This document shows, in pieces, positions 29,450 through 38,454 of a stretch of 62,328 bases of DNA (the stretch's first letter is position 1; each line of letters begins with the position of its first letter). Below the pieces are notes generated by a model, which was not told the origin of the DNA, ran no database searches, and was given only the letters and a program-made list of their open reading frames with translations. The position numbers were made by a program, and so were the translations under genes. Source of the stretch: a virus; the IMG/VR virus record IMGVR_UViG_3300028024_000186, positions 1-62,328 of that record; one strand, written 5' to 3'.

Positions 29450-29743
29450 ATGTCCCGATTCTCCGATAAGAGTAATGCGCTGCAAGACCGCTTGCGCATG
29501 GCCATCTGGCTGCTGTTCGGCCTGGCCTTCTATATCGCGGTGCTGCTGATCGACGGCACCCGATTCCCGACCGTGCAGGTCACGCTCCAGAAGCTGGGCC
29601 ACGTCACCACGTTCGCGTGGGTGGGCTACTGGATCGCTCGGCAGGCGCTGGGCCGTATCTTCTCGGGCAGCAACGCCCAAGACAAGCTCGCGCGCGCCAT
29701 CGTCATCGGCTGCGTGATCATCGCTGGCTTGACGGGGCTCTGA
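29450..29743 (+). CDS. Two-span membrane protein, holin candidate
   Basis: A 97-residue protein with a polar N-terminus (SRFSDKSNALQDRLR), a hydrophobic helix (MAIWLLFGLAFYIAVLLI), a short middle helix region and a final span (LARAIVIGCVIIAGLTGL). Size and location before the transglycosylase fit a class II holin. GAGG precedes ATG 29450. Other membrane genes nearby (29746, 32202) are alternative holins. Confidence 0.6.
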   Translation: MSRFSDKSNALQDRLRMAIWLLFGLAFYIAVLLIDGTRFPTVQVTLQKLGHVTTFAWVGYWIARQALGRIFSGSNAQDKLARAIVIGCVIIAGLTGL

Positions 29744-29745
29744 TC

Positions 29746-30423
29746 ATGGCAAAGATTCTCTCATTCCTCCGCTTCTTCCTCCACCCGGTCGCGCTCACCA
29801 TCGATTTGATGGTCTTGCTCATGTGGCTGGCCATCGGTCTGATCGGCACCCCGGCAAGTAGCGGCCGCCCGTACACGTGGACCATCCCGGCGGCGCTTCT
29901 GGTTGTCCTGCTGACGCTGTTCTTGCTCGGGCGCTGGGCCGGGCGGCTGGCGGAGCGCGAGCGGGCGCGGAAGATCCGCGACGCCGAGATCGCCCGCGCG
30001 AACGCCGTGCAGAAGGTCGGGTTGCTGATGGACTATGCCCTGCTGGATCGCCTTTACCAAGCAGCCGAAGCCCAGCCGGAACAGCAGGAGCCGCCAGTAG
30101 CCCCCGCCGAAGACCTCGCATTGCCTGCCAACACGGAACTGACGCTGCCGGCTGGCGATCCCGTAGATTGGCGGCCGCGGATCGGCACCACCGTCATCCA
30201 CAAGGGCTACATCACCAACGGCGCCGACGAGCACCCGGCCATGATCACCCGGGTACACGGCGTGGGCGAGGGCGCTCTGGTCAACGTGACCGTGTTCCCT
30301 GACATGCAGTCGCCTAAGGTCTACGCCAGCATCCCGGTCTACACCAGCCGCAAGGCCGCTCGCGAAGCCTTGGCCGGCCCGTCGCGCGCCAACGGCTACG
30401 CTTATTTTCCCAATGGAGATTGA
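29746..30423 (+). CDS. Membrane protein with soluble C-terminal domain
   Basis: A 225-residue protein. Two N-terminal spans (ALTIDLMVLLMWLAIGLIG, IPAALLVVLLTLFLLG) are followed by a charged coil (AERERARKIRDAEIARANAV), a Pro/Gln-rich linker and a beta-rich C-terminal domain (TTVIHKGYITNGADEHPAMI, YASIPVYTS). The C-terminal TTVI.HGYITNG.DE.PA pattern is common in phage early/late junction proteins. Starts 2 bp after the holin candidate stop. Function unknown. Confidence 0.65.
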   Translation: MAKILSFLRFFLHPVALTIDLMVLLMWLAIGLIGTPASSGRPYTWTIPAALLVVLLTLFLLGRWAGRLAERERARKIRDAEIARANAVQKVGLLMDYALLDRLYQAAEAQPEQQEPPVAPAEDLALPANTELTLPAGDPVDWRPRIGTTVIHKGYITNGADEHPAMITRVHGVGEGALVNVTVFPDMQSPKVYASIPVYTSRKAAREALAGPSRANGYAYFPNGD

Positions 30424-30426
30424 CAG

Positions 30427-30702
30427 ATGGTCGGAATCGAAATGCCGAAGTACAAGTGCCACAAGGAAGTGTGGGCGCTGAAGATCGCGGAGGTGCTGGA
30501 CCCTGCCGCTGCATCTGGAAACGAGAGCGACGGAAGTCGCATCTTGATCTTCGAGGACAAGGCATATGCGCCCATCGCCATCGATGCGGGATACGTGCGT
30601 AAGCACAAGCCCGTAGAAGGCGGCTACCTCGTGGTTTATGAGGATGGTTATCGCAGTTTCTCTCCTGCCGATGCCTTCGAGGGCGGCTATACGAGGATAT
30701 GA
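30427..30702 (+). CDS. Truncated second copy of the 26452 gene
   Basis: A 91-residue protein equal to the N-terminal part of the 26452-26955 product with its own ribosome site (GGAG) and a new stop after EGGYTRI. Only two residues differ within the shared core near its end. The C-terminal domain of the long copy is missing. It may be a functional short form or the residue of a recombination event that inserted the intervening 4 kb. Confidence 0.75.
   Translation: MVGIEMPKYKCHKEVWALKIAEVLDPAAASGNESDGSRILIFEDKAYAPIAIDAGYVRKHKPVEGGYLVVYEDGYRSFSPADAFEGGYTRI
30435..30671 (+). repeat. Direct repeat copy B (237 bp, identical to 26463-26699)
   Basis: See copy A. Same orientation, offset 3972 bp, no mismatch over 237 bp. 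Perfect identity at synonymous sites indicates recent duplication or ongoing gene conversion. Confidence 0.97.
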
Positions 30703-31010
30703 CTATGACCATCCATAACAAGGAAATCGTCCGATTGGCCATCCAGCATCTGGGGGCAAAGGAACAGGGTAGCGCTTCGTATGAGATCGCCGCATATGCA
30801 CTCCAGCAGGCGATGGGTGGCACGCATCGCGAGGTACTTGGGCAACTGGTGATGCATGGCCCCATATATGACGGCGACGTGATCTCGAAGTCGGCGCGCG
30901 ATGACTTGATCCATTGGGGCCTTGCGCAGCGTGCCTGTGTCAATGGTCAGCAAGGGTTCACGGCCGCGAACTACTGCGGCTGGGATGTTCTGCGCGCCGG
31001 CAGTCGATAG
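30699..31010 (+). CDS. Phage hypothetical protein upstream of lysis genes
   Basis: A 103-residue alpha-helical protein (KEIVRLAIQHLGAKEQGSAS, HREVLGQLVMHGPIYDGDVI). Its C-terminus (WGLAQRACVNGQQGFTAANY) suggests a winged-helix-like fold. ATGA overlap with the truncated copy; an internal ATG at 30705 is equally possible. Function unknown. Confidence 0.6.
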   Translation: MTMTIHNKEIVRLAIQHLGAKEQGSASYEIAAYALQQAMGGTHREVLGQLVMHGPIYDGDVISKSARDDLIHWGLAQRACVNGQQGFTAANYCGWDVLRAGSR

Positions 31011-31020
31011 GAGTCAGCCG

Positions 31021-31686
31021 ATGAGCACCCGCGCATCCCACGCCAGCCGGACGGCCGCCCCCGCCAACCCCAAGGCGTGGATGCGCCGTGGCGCCATCGT
31101 CGCGCTGCTGATCCTGGCCGAACTCTACCTGCTCGCGGCGCTCGCCTGCGCCCAGATCCCGCCGGCAGCGAACCAGTACCGCCAGGCCATCGCCCGTGAG
31201 ACGGCTTTCCGCTTCGGCGTGACCGGCCCGGTGCCGGTGGTTGCCGCCCAGATCATGCAGGAGAGCAAGTTCAACCCGCTGGCGCGCAGCCAAGTGGGCG
31301 CCCAGGGGCTGATGCAGTTCATGCCGAGCACGGCGGAATGGGCTGGCCAGGCCGGGGTGGACGGCCCGGTGCAGCCCCTGAACCCGCAGTGGAGCATCCG
31401 CGCCGGGGTCTGGTACGACCGCTGGCTGTACGACCGCGTGAAGGTGGCTGAAACCGAGTGCGACCGCTGGGCATTCGCCCTGAGCGGTTACAACGGCGGC
31501 CTGGGCTATGTGTACAAGCGCCAGAAATTGGCCGCGCGCCCAGGCAGTTGGGCGGAGACGGGACAGATCAACCCTGGCATTCACCCGGCAAACCAGCGCG
31601 AGAACCAAGCCTACCCGCACCAAATCCTGGGCCGCTGGCAGCCGTTGTTCAAGACCTGGGGCCGTCCGGTCGCGTATCCATGCTGA
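31021..31686 (+). CDS. Membrane-anchored lytic transglycosylase (endolysin)
   Basis: A 221-residue SLT-type transglycosylase that cleaves peptidoglycan glycan strands during host lysis. The catalytic block is QIMQESKFNPLARS with the Glu, followed by GAQGLMQFMPSTAEWAG and SGYNGG, the standard SLT motifs. The N-terminal MRRGAIVALLILAELYLLAA is a single membrane anchor, so it may be a SAR or signal-anchor endolysin. It directly precedes the spanin pair, forming the lysis cassette. Confidence 0.92.
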   Translation: MSTRASHASRTAAPANPKAWMRRGAIVALLILAELYLLAALACAQIPPAANQYRQAIARETAFRFGVTGPVPVVAAQIMQESKFNPLARSQVGAQGLMQFMPSTAEWAGQAGVDGPVQPLNPQWSIRAGVWYDRWLYDRVKVAETECDRWAFALSGYNGGLGYVYKRQKLAARPGSWAETGQINPGIHPANQRENQAYPHQILGRWQPLFKTWGRPVAYPC

Positions 31687-32006
31687 GCCGCATCCTCTCA
31701 ATCCCCCTCTGGAAGGCCCTCGCGCTCATGACCATTGCATTTCTGGTCGGCTCCGCGGGCGGCATGCTGTACATGGCCATGCACCAATCCGCCCAGGCCG
31801 GCGCCGTGAAGACCGTCGAGAAAGTAGCCACCCAGGCCGTGCAGGTGGCGGACGCCGCGCAGGTCAAACAACTCCGGCAACAACTCGCCGCGGCAAAGAG
31901 CGAAGCGGCGACCTTCCAATCTCAACTCGCGGAGGCCGCCAGTGCGAATCCTGCCCCTACTGCTTGCCGCCTCCCTGATGGGTTGCGGGACGACCTTAAC
32001 CGTTAG
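31680..32006 (+). CDS. Inner-membrane spanin (Rz-like)
   Basis: A 108-residue protein with an N-terminal membrane span (WKALALMTIAFLVGSAGG) and a periplasmic coiled coil (VEKVATQAVQVADAAQVKQL, RQQLAAAKSEAATFQSQLAE). This is the plan of Rz-type i-spanins, which fuse inner and outer membranes with their lipoprotein partner. ATG 31680 overlaps the endolysin stop by 7 bp. The Rz1-like gene is nested in the 3' part in another frame. Confidence 0.85.
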   Translation: MLSRILSIPLWKALALMTIAFLVGSAGGMLYMAMHQSAQAGAVKTVEKVATQAVQVADAAQVKQLRQQLAAAKSEAATFQSQLAEAASANPAPTACRLPDGLRDDLNR

Positions 32007-32205
32007 GTTCCCGCCAGTCCCGACGGAACTCAAACAGCCGTGCGGCAGCGCCATTTTCCAGCCGCTCACCACGGCTGACCAGTACGACCTGGCCGCCCGC
32101 TTGGGAGAGGCAAAGGAGTACGGCAAATCCTGCTCCGCCCGCTTCGACCGCCTGCTTGACGCCGTGAACGCCCGAGAGGCCCTATCCCTGGAGATCACCC
32201 GATGA
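31942..32205 (+). CDS. Outer-membrane spanin lipoprotein (Rz1-like)
   Basis: An 87-residue lipoprotein starting at GTG 31942 inside the i-spanin gene. Signal peptide MRILPLLLAASLMGC ends in a lipobox (SLMGC). The mature part is Pro-containing (VRFPPVPTELKQP), then helical. A GGAGG site lies 6 bases before the start. The overlapping, frame-shifted arrangement with the i-spanin is diagnostic. Confidence 0.88.
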   Translation: MRILPLLLAASLMGCGTTLTVRFPPVPTELKQPCGSAIFQPLTTADQYDLAARLGEAKEYGKSCSARFDRLLDAVNAREALSLEITR

Positions 32206-32564
32206 GCGAGCAGGACCCCCAAGCCCAGACGCACACCGAGTCCGCGGCCCTGATCGTCTACCGCCTGAGCCAGATCGAGAGGACGCTGGCAAGCCTGGTG
32301 GAGCAGAACGCCAGGCTGATCACCCTCGAGCAAAGGCTACTGGAAACCCGGGAGGCCCTGGACCGCGCCTTCAAGGCCCAGAAGGAACACGACACCCGCG
32401 TCCGCGCGATCGAGGCGGACATGCCGACCTTGCGCATGGTCCGAGGCTGGGTGATCGCCGGCATGCTGGCCGTGATCGCCGCCTCCGGGACGGTGGTGAT
32501 GGACACCATCCGCAAGTCCAGCCTGCCGCCGCCCACCGCATTGCAGCAACCCCGCACCGGCTGA
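32202..32564 (+). CDS. Coiled-coil membrane protein (XhlA/holin-accessory-like)
   Basis: A 120-residue protein. A long coil (LSQIERTLASLVEQNARLIT, LEQRLLETREALDRAFKAQK) precedes one membrane span (GWVIAGMLAVIAASGTVVM) and a Pro-rich tail. It resembles the XhlA-like protein at 15981-16274 in layout, but belongs to the lysis cluster. ATGA overlap with the spanin gene. A holin accessory or antiholin role is possible. Confidence 0.65.
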   Translation: MSEQDPQAQTHTESAALIVYRLSQIERTLASLVEQNARLITLEQRLLETREALDRAFKAQKEHDTRVRAIEADMPTLRMVRGWVIAGMLAVIAASGTVVMDTIRKSSLPPPTALQQPRTG

Positions 32565-32594
32565 CCGCCGACCAACCAAGAACAGGAGCCCACC

Positions 32595-33503
32595 GTGAGC
32601 AAGCCCGGCCCGCCCTCCGATAAGAGGCGCCGCGTGGAACCCGAAGCCGCCCCGGTCAAGCCGGTGACGAAGAAGACTGCCGCCCGCAAGCCAGACACCA
32701 GGAAGCGGCCGGCTGGCAAGAAAGTGCCCAAGGTCCAGAAGGCGACGATCAAGCGCGCTCCTGGCCCGGAGGTGCTGACGGAGAAGCAGTTGCGCTTTGT
32801 CGACGAGTACATCGTTGACCTGAACGGGACGCAGGCTGCCATACGCGCCGGATACAGCACACGAACGGCCCGGACCATCGCGGCGGAGAACTTAACGAAA
32901 CCGTCTCTGGTGGCGGCTATCCAGGCTGCTATGGACGCGCGCTCGGAGCGGACGCAGATCACTGCCGACCAGGTGCTCAAGCGCTGGCATCAGATCGCCT
33001 TTGCGGACGCCAATGACCTGATCGAGTATCGGCGCGTGTGCTGCCGTAACTGCCACGGCGTCGATCACCACTACCAGTGGGTCGACGAAGCCGAGTATCA
33101 GCGCGTCTGCACCGGCCTCTTGGCCGAGGCTGACCCGGAAGGCCCGCCGCCAGCTCTGCCGACGGATGCGGGTGGCTACGGTTTCAACGCCAAGGCCGAC
33201 CCGCACGAGGATTGCCCGGAATGCAACGGCGAGGGGCACGGCGTGCCGTTCATCCACGACACCCGCAAGCTCAAGCCAACAGCTCGTGCGCTCTACGCTG
33301 GCGTCAAGCTGACCAAGGATGGCATCGAGGTCAAGATGCAGGACCAGTCCAAGGCCCTTGAGAACATCGCGCGGCACCTGAAGATGTTCGTGGACAAGAG
33401 CGAGATCGAAGTCACCAAGCGGCCGGCCGACATGACGGACGAGGAACTGGAGGCCGCTATCCTTGCGAAGCAGGAGGCGCTTCGGCAATCCGCTGACGAA
33501 TGA
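32595..33503 (+). CDS. terS: Terminase small subunit
   Basis: A 302-residue TerS of the Terminase_2 family, which recognises phage DNA and feeds it to the large subunit. After a Lys/Pro/Arg-rich N-terminal extension comes the DNA-binding domain LTEKQLRFVDEYIVDLNGTQ, AAIRAGYSTRTARTIAAENL, and MDARSERTQITADQVLKRW. A zinc-finger-like insertion has CCRNCHG and CPECNGEGHG. The C-terminus is helical. ATGA overlap with terL. Confidence 0.92.
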   Translation: MSKPGPPSDKRRRVEPEAAPVKPVTKKTAARKPDTRKRPAGKKVPKVQKATIKRAPGPEVLTEKQLRFVDEYIVDLNGTQAAIRAGYSTRTARTIAAENLTKPSLVAAIQAAMDARSERTQITADQVLKRWHQIAFADANDLIEYRRVCCRNCHGVDHHYQWVDEAEYQRVCTGLLAEADPEGPPPALPTDAGGYGFNAKADPHEDCPECNGEGHGVPFIHDTRKLKPTARALYAGVKLTKDGIEVKMQDQSKALENIARHLKMFVDKSEIEVTKRPADMTDEELEAAILAKQEALRQSADE

Positions 33504-35056
33504 GCAAGGTCGCCGCGAGCGCGCTGGCCACCGTCCAGCCGTCCAGCCTTACCCGTGAGCAGAAGCTGGAACTGCTGGCTCTGCTGGATGAGAAGACGCA
33601 TCGCTGGGCCAGGCGGAAGATGCTCGGCCTGTTCCCCGAAACAGGCAAGTTCAACCGGTTTCTCTACCCGAAGCACCTGCAGTTCTTCGAGGCAGGCGCC
33701 GCCTATCGCGAGCGCTGCTTCATGGCCGGCAACCGGATCGGGAAGACCGAGGGCGGTGCCTATGAGGTCGCCTGCCACCTGACCGGCCGCTATCCGGACT
33801 GGTGGACGGGGCGGCGCTTCTTCAAGCCCGTGCGGTTCTGGGCAGCAGGCAAGACAAACGAGACGACACGCGACATCGTTCAGGCGAAATTGCTGGGCGA
33901 GATCACCCATGCGAGCGGGCGCAAGGGCGTCACCGGCACGGGGATGATCCCGGGCGACGACATCGGCATGATCACCTGGAAGCAGGGCGTGCCGGATATG
34001 GTCGACACGGTGAAGATCAGGCATGCGTCTGGCGGGTGGTCGCGGCTGGGCCTCAAGAGCTACCAGCAGGGCCGCGGGTCATTCGAGGGCACGGAGCAGG
34101 ATGGTGTCTGGCTGGACGAAGAGCCGCCCATCGACATCTACGGTGAGTGCCTGATCCGGACGGCCACCACCGGCGGAATCATCTTCATCACGTTCACGCC
34201 GCTCGAGGGCATGAGCGAGACGGTGATGGCCTTCCTGCCAAACGGGTTGCCGGAGGCGAAGGACGCGGTCGCCTCGCGCGTCAGCGACTCGAAGTACCTG
34301 GTGATGGCTGGCTGGGACGACGTGCCGCACTTGGACGAGAAGACCAAGCGCGAACTACTCGATGCCACGCCGCCATACCTCCGCGAAGCCCGCTCGAAGG
34401 GATACCCCGTGCTCGGCTCCGGCCGGATATTCCCGGTCGACGAGGAAACCATCAAGGTGCCTGCCTTCACCCTGCCGGATTCCTGGCCGCGCCTGTGCGC
34501 CCTGGACTTTGGCTGGGATCACCCCAGCGCGATGGTCTGGATCGCATGGGATCGGGACAACGACATCATCTACGTCTATGACTGCTTGCGCGTTCGGGAA
34601 ACCACGCCGGAGCAGCAGGCGCCCATGATCCTCTCGCGCGGGGATTGGGTGCCCGTGGCGTGGCCACACGACGGGCTGAACACCGAGAAGGGCAGCGGCG
34701 AGCAGCTGGCCGAGCTGTACCGCAAGGCGGGTGTGAACATGCTGTGGGAGCGTGCGCAGTACGAAGAAACAGGCACGGAGGATGGTTCCAAGGTGTCACG
34801 CTCGAGCGTCGAGGCCGGGTTGATGGACATGCTCACCCGCATGCAGACCGGGAAATGGAAGGTCTTTGCCCATCTGCACGACTGGTTCCAGGAGTTTCGG
34901 CTGTACCACCGCAAGGACGGGAAGATCGTCAAGCTGAAGGACGACCTGATGTCAGCCAGCCGCTACGGGACGATGACGCTCCGTTATGCCGCCACGCCGC
35001 CCGTACCGACTCGAATTGATTCCCGACGCCGAGAATACGACTGGCGCGCCGGCTGA
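33500..35056 (+). CDS. terL: Terminase large subunit
   Basis: A 518-residue ATP-driven packaging motor and headful/cos nuclease. Walker A is GNRIGKT at 77-83, Walker B VWLDEE with Asp206-Glu207, followed by the TFTPLEGMS coupling motif. The RNase-H-like nuclease domain begins at ALDFGWDHPSA (Asp336). Length and motif order are standard. The extreme C-terminus overlaps the open frame upstream of the portal gene. Confidence 0.95.
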   Translation: MSKVAASALATVQPSSLTREQKLELLALLDEKTHRWARRKMLGLFPETGKFNRFLYPKHLQFFEAGAAYRERCFMAGNRIGKTEGGAYEVACHLTGRYPDWWTGRRFFKPVRFWAAGKTNETTRDIVQAKLLGEITHASGRKGVTGTGMIPGDDIGMITWKQGVPDMVDTVKIRHASGGWSRLGLKSYQQGRGSFEGTEQDGVWLDEEPPIDIYGECLIRTATTGGIIFITFTPLEGMSETVMAFLPNGLPEAKDAVASRVSDSKYLVMAGWDDVPHLDEKTKRELLDATPPYLREARSKGYPVLGSGRIFPVDEETIKVPAFTLPDSWPRLCALDFGWDHPSAMVWIAWDRDNDIIYVYDCLRVRETTPEQQAPMILSRGDWVPVAWPHDGLNTEKGSGEQLAELYRKAGVNMLWERAQYEETGTEDGSKVSRSSVEAGLMDMLTRMQTGKWKVFAHLHDWFQEFRLYHRKDGKIVKLKDDLMSASRYGTMTLRYAATPPVPTRIDSRRREYDWRAG

Positions 35057-35078
35057 GGCGGCGCCTGGAGATTCCCGC

Positions 35079-37151
35079 ATGCCGATTGGCGACATCCAAC
35101 TGTCGAGCGCTTCAATGTCCCGCGACGAGCAGCAGCCCGCCGCGGTCGGTGCCGGCCGTGTCGACGGGGACATCGAGCGCAGCGACAAGCTACCCGACGA
35201 ACTCAAGGACGAGGCTCTGAGCCGCGAGCAGGTTGAGAACTTCCTCTACGAGATCAAACACCAGCCGGGCTGGCGCCGCGAGGCGGACAAGTGCGCCGAC
35301 TACTACGATGGGAACCAGCTGGATGCGAAGACGCTGGAAATCCTCCAAGATCGCGGCCAACCGCCCCTGATCACGAACCTGATCAAGCCCACCATCGACA
35401 CGGTGTTGGGTATGGAGGCAAAGACCCGCACCGACTGGCTGGTCCGGGCAGAAGACGACGGCATTGCCACGCCCGATATGGCGGAGGCGCTGTCCCTCAA
35501 GCTCAAGCATGCCGAGACGGAGACGCGCGCGGACCGCGCATGCTCGGACGCCTATGCCGCGCAGTGCAAGACTGGCGTGGGCTGGGTCGAGGTGTCGCGC
35601 GAGTCCGACCCCTTCAAGTTTCCGTACCGCGCCAAGTACGTGCATCGCCGCGAAATCTCGTGGGACTGGCGCTCCACGGAATCCGACCTCAGCGACGCCA
35701 AGTGGTTGATCCGCCGGCGCTGGATGGATGTCGATGCAGCGATTGCCAAGATGCCCGAATACGCCGGGCTGCTGCGCCAGTGCATCAGCGGCTGGGCCGG
35801 CTTCGATCCGGTCTTGTCCGAGAACACCGGGCTAGCGAACTCGTTCATGAACGAGCGCGATACCCGGCTTGAGGAGCAAGACTGGCGCGACACGTTCCGC
35901 CGGCGCGTCTGCCTATACGAAATCTGGTATCGGAAATGGGTGTCCGGCTACGTCATCCGTCTGGCCAACGGCCGCGCCATCGAAGCCGACTTCAACAACC
36001 CGAAGCACACTACCGCCATCCTGGCCGGCGCGGTCAAGGTCGAGAAGCGAATCTTCGAGCGGATCCGGCTGGCGTGGTACTGCGGGCCGCATTTCCTCTA
36101 TGACGTGCCGAGCCCGTACAAGCACGGCATGTTCCCCTATGCGCCGTTCTTCGGCTTCCGGGAAGACTTGACCCTCTCGCCGTATGGCCTTATCCGGGCC
36201 ATGATCAGCCCGCAAGACGAGATCAACGCGCGGAAATCGAAGAACCTTTGGTTGCTGAACAGTCGGCGCGTGATCACGACAGCCGATGCAGTCAAGGATC
36301 ATGATGTCGTCCGCCGGGAGGCGGCTCGCCCGGATGCCTACATCATCCTCGAGCCAAGTAAGCCCAACAGTCGATTCGAACTCAACGTGGGCGGCGAACT
36401 AGCGGCCCAGCAGTTCCAGGCCATGCAGGAGGCGAAGCAGGAGATCGCCGAATCCTCCGGCATCCACAAGGCCATGATGGGCCAGAACTCGTCCGCCAAC
36501 TCGGGCCTGGCGATCAACTCGCTGGTGGAGCAGGGGCTCAACACCCTCGGGGAAACGAACGACAACTACCGCTTTGCCCGCCGCATGGTCGGGGAAATGC
36601 TGTTCTCCATGATGCTGGAGGACATGGAGGGGCGGGAAATTCAGGTGCCGGTCGGTGATGGCAAGCGCAAGCGCATCATCGTGCTGAACCAGCGCGCGGT
36701 CGATCCGGAAACGGGCCAGCAGACGGTCGTCAACGACACCTCGCGCGTGCGCGCCAAGGTCGTGCTGGACGATATTCCATCGTCGCCCACGTTCCGCGTG
36801 CAACAGGGGACGATGCTCTCCGAACTCGCGAAGGGACTGCCGCCCCAACTGCAGGCCGTGTTGGTGCCGTATTTGGTCGACTACTTCGACATTCCGAACA
36901 AGCAGGAAGTCATCGACCAACTGCGCCAAACCGTGGGCGTGATGGACGAGGCCCAGCAACAGCAGGCCGCGCAAGCGCAAGCCGCCCAGCAGCAGGCGAT
37001 GGAAACCATGCAGAAGCGCATGGCCACGCTCGAGGCGGCGCTGACCGCGGCCAAGGTCAGGTCGGAGAACGCCAAGGCCGACAAGCTCGAAGCCGAGGCG
37101 GACAACGCCCGCATGCCGCAACCCGCCAACCAGCCGAGTGAATTCGCATGA
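35079..37151 (+). CDS. Portal protein (P22-like)
   Basis: A 690-residue portal protein of the large P22-type family, forming the dodecameric DNA channel at the packaging vertex. Recognisable blocks: [60 protein letters not shown] and [21 protein letters not shown] Gln/Ala-rich coiled C-terminus (about 600-680) matches the barrel of P22-like portals. ATG 35079 has GGAG 8 bases upstream; the frame opens at 34986. Confidence 0.93.
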   Translation: MPIGDIQLSSASMSRDEQQPAAVGAGRVDGDIERSDKLPDELKDEALSREQVENFLYEIKHQPGWRREADKCADYYDGNQLDAKTLEILQDRGQPPLITNLIKPTIDTVLGMEAKTRTDWLVRAEDDGIATPDMAEALSLKLKHAETETRADRACSDAYAAQCKTGVGWVEVSRESDPFKFPYRAKYVHRREISWDWRSTESDLSDAKWLIRRRWMDVDAAIAKMPEYAGLLRQCISGWAGFDPVLSENTGLANSFMNERDTRLEEQDWRDTFRRRVCLYEIWYRKWVSGYVIRLANGRAIEADFNNPKHTTAILAGAVKVEKRIFERIRLAWYCGPHFLYDVPSPYKHGMFPYAPFFGFREDLTLSPYGLIRAMISPQDEINARKSKNLWLLNSRRVITTADAVKDHDVVRREAARPDAYIILEPSKPNSRFELNVGGELAAQQFQAMQEAKQEIAESSGIHKAMMGQNSSANSGLAINSLVEQGLNTLGETNDNYRFARRMVGEMLFSMMLEDMEGREIQVPVGDGKRKRIIVLNQRAVDPETGQQTVVNDTSRVRAKVVLDDIPSSPTFRVQQGTMLSELAKGLPPQLQAVLVPYLVDYFDIPNKQEVIDQLRQTVGVMDEAQQQQAAQAQAAQQQAMETMQKRMATLEAALTAAKVRSENAKADKLEAEADNARMPQPANQPSEFA

Positions 37152-38428
37152 GCATCCCAACCTGCGCAGTCAGCGTCAAACTGTATGACCAGAACGCCCA
37201 GGCCGTGGCCGGCGCGTCGATCACGGCCCAACTCGACCGGTACGAGATCCATGATGGATTCGTGGTCCCGCAGCTCGTCGAGGCGGTGACGGACGAATTT
37301 GGGGAATGCACGCTGAATCTGTGGCCCAACTCGCTCGGCTCGCAGTCCTCGAACTACAAGATCAAGGTCCAGCCGACGGACGCCAAGGGCTACAGCACCA
37401 TCGCAATGGTGCCGGATGCGCCCACGGCAAACTTGTCGGAGATCGCGCAACTGCCGGAGATTCCGGGCAAGAGCGACTTTCAGGACTTCTTCGAGCAGGC
37501 GCAAGGCCTGGCCCAGGATCTGGTAGACAGCGCCAACGCGGCCAAGATCGCCGCGCAGGCAGCGCAGGCCGCCGCCGAAGCCAGTGCTACGGCGGCGGCC
37601 GACAGAGCGACGGAAGCCGGCCAGCAGGCTGCGGCTGCGCTGGCTTCCTCCCAATCAGCACAGCAGAGCGCGAACGAAGCGGCGGCTTCGCTGGTGAATG
37701 TCGCGGCGCAGGTCTCGGCGACGGCGGCCAGTGCCACCGCAGCCGCCGCGAGCGCCGACATGGCGACCACGAAGGCGGGAGAGGCGTCGGCGAGTGCGAC
37801 TGCCGCCGCCGGCTCGGCCACGGCGGCATCGACCAGCGAAGGGTACGCCAGCGCCTCGGCCTCAGCGGCTGCGGGGTCGGCGACGGCGGCCAGCACCAGC
37901 GCTGGCACCGCCACGACCAAGGCGGGGGAGGCAGCAGCCAGCGCCACCGCTGCGGCTGGTTCCGTCACTGCAGCCGCGACTCAGGCCGGCACGGCCACCA
38001 CGCAGGCGGGAAACGCTGCCGCGAGCGCTACGGCGGCTGCGGGCAGTGCAACAGCAGCCGGGACGAGCGCGACGGCAGCGGGGGCGGCTCAGGTGGCGGC
38101 GGAGGCAGCGCGCGATCTGGCGCAAGGGTATGCCAATGTCGGCGCGCCGACCGTGGTCAAGCCCGGCGATGCGAGTCTGACGACCGGGCGAGTGCGCAAC
38201 ACCGTTGTCATCTATAGCCAGACCACCACCGCGACTCGAACGGTGACGCTCAATGCGACAGACCCGGCTCTTGGCGATACCGTCCATGTGATTCGTGCCG
38301 CGGGCGGATCGAGCGTCCAGTTACTCGATAGCGTGGGTGGATGGATGAGGTCGCTCGCTGTCGGGCAATTTGCAGATGCCGTCTATGACGGTACGGCCTG
38401 GGTTCTCATCGGCTTTGGCAGCGTGTAA
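37148..38428 (+). CDS. Tail fibre protein with long Ala-rich stalk
   Basis: A 426-residue fibre. Residues 1-110 form a beta-rich base ([40 protein letters not shown]), probably for virion attachment. Residues 115-330 are an Ala/Ser/Thr-rich stalk with repeats such as [12 protein letters not shown], likely a trimeric coil. The C-terminal 90 residues form a small beta head ([40 protein letters not shown]). Coupled to the portal gene by ATGA. It probably works with the next gene, the esterase-bearing spike. Confidence 0.8.
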   Translation: MSIPTCAVSVKLYDQNAQAVAGASITAQLDRYEIHDGFVVPQLVEAVTDEFGECTLNLWPNSLGSQSSNYKIKVQPTDAKGYSTIAMVPDAPTANLSEIAQLPEIPGKSDFQDFFEQAQGLAQDLVDSANAAKIAAQAAQAAAEASATAAADRATEAGQQAAAALASSQSAQQSANEAAASLVNVAAQVSATAASATAAAASADMATTKAGEASASATAAAGSATAASTSEGYASASASAAAGSATAASTSAGTATTKAGEAAASATAAAGSVTAAATQAGTATTQAGNAAASATAAAGSATAAGTSATAAGAAQVAAEAARDLAQGYANVGAPTVVKPGDASLTTGRVRNTVVIYSQTTTATRTVTLNATDPALGDTVHVIRAAGGSSVQLLDSVGGWMRSLAVGQFADAVYDGTAWVLIGFGSV

Positions 38429-38454
38429 CCATAACCACCACGGATAGAACCTCG

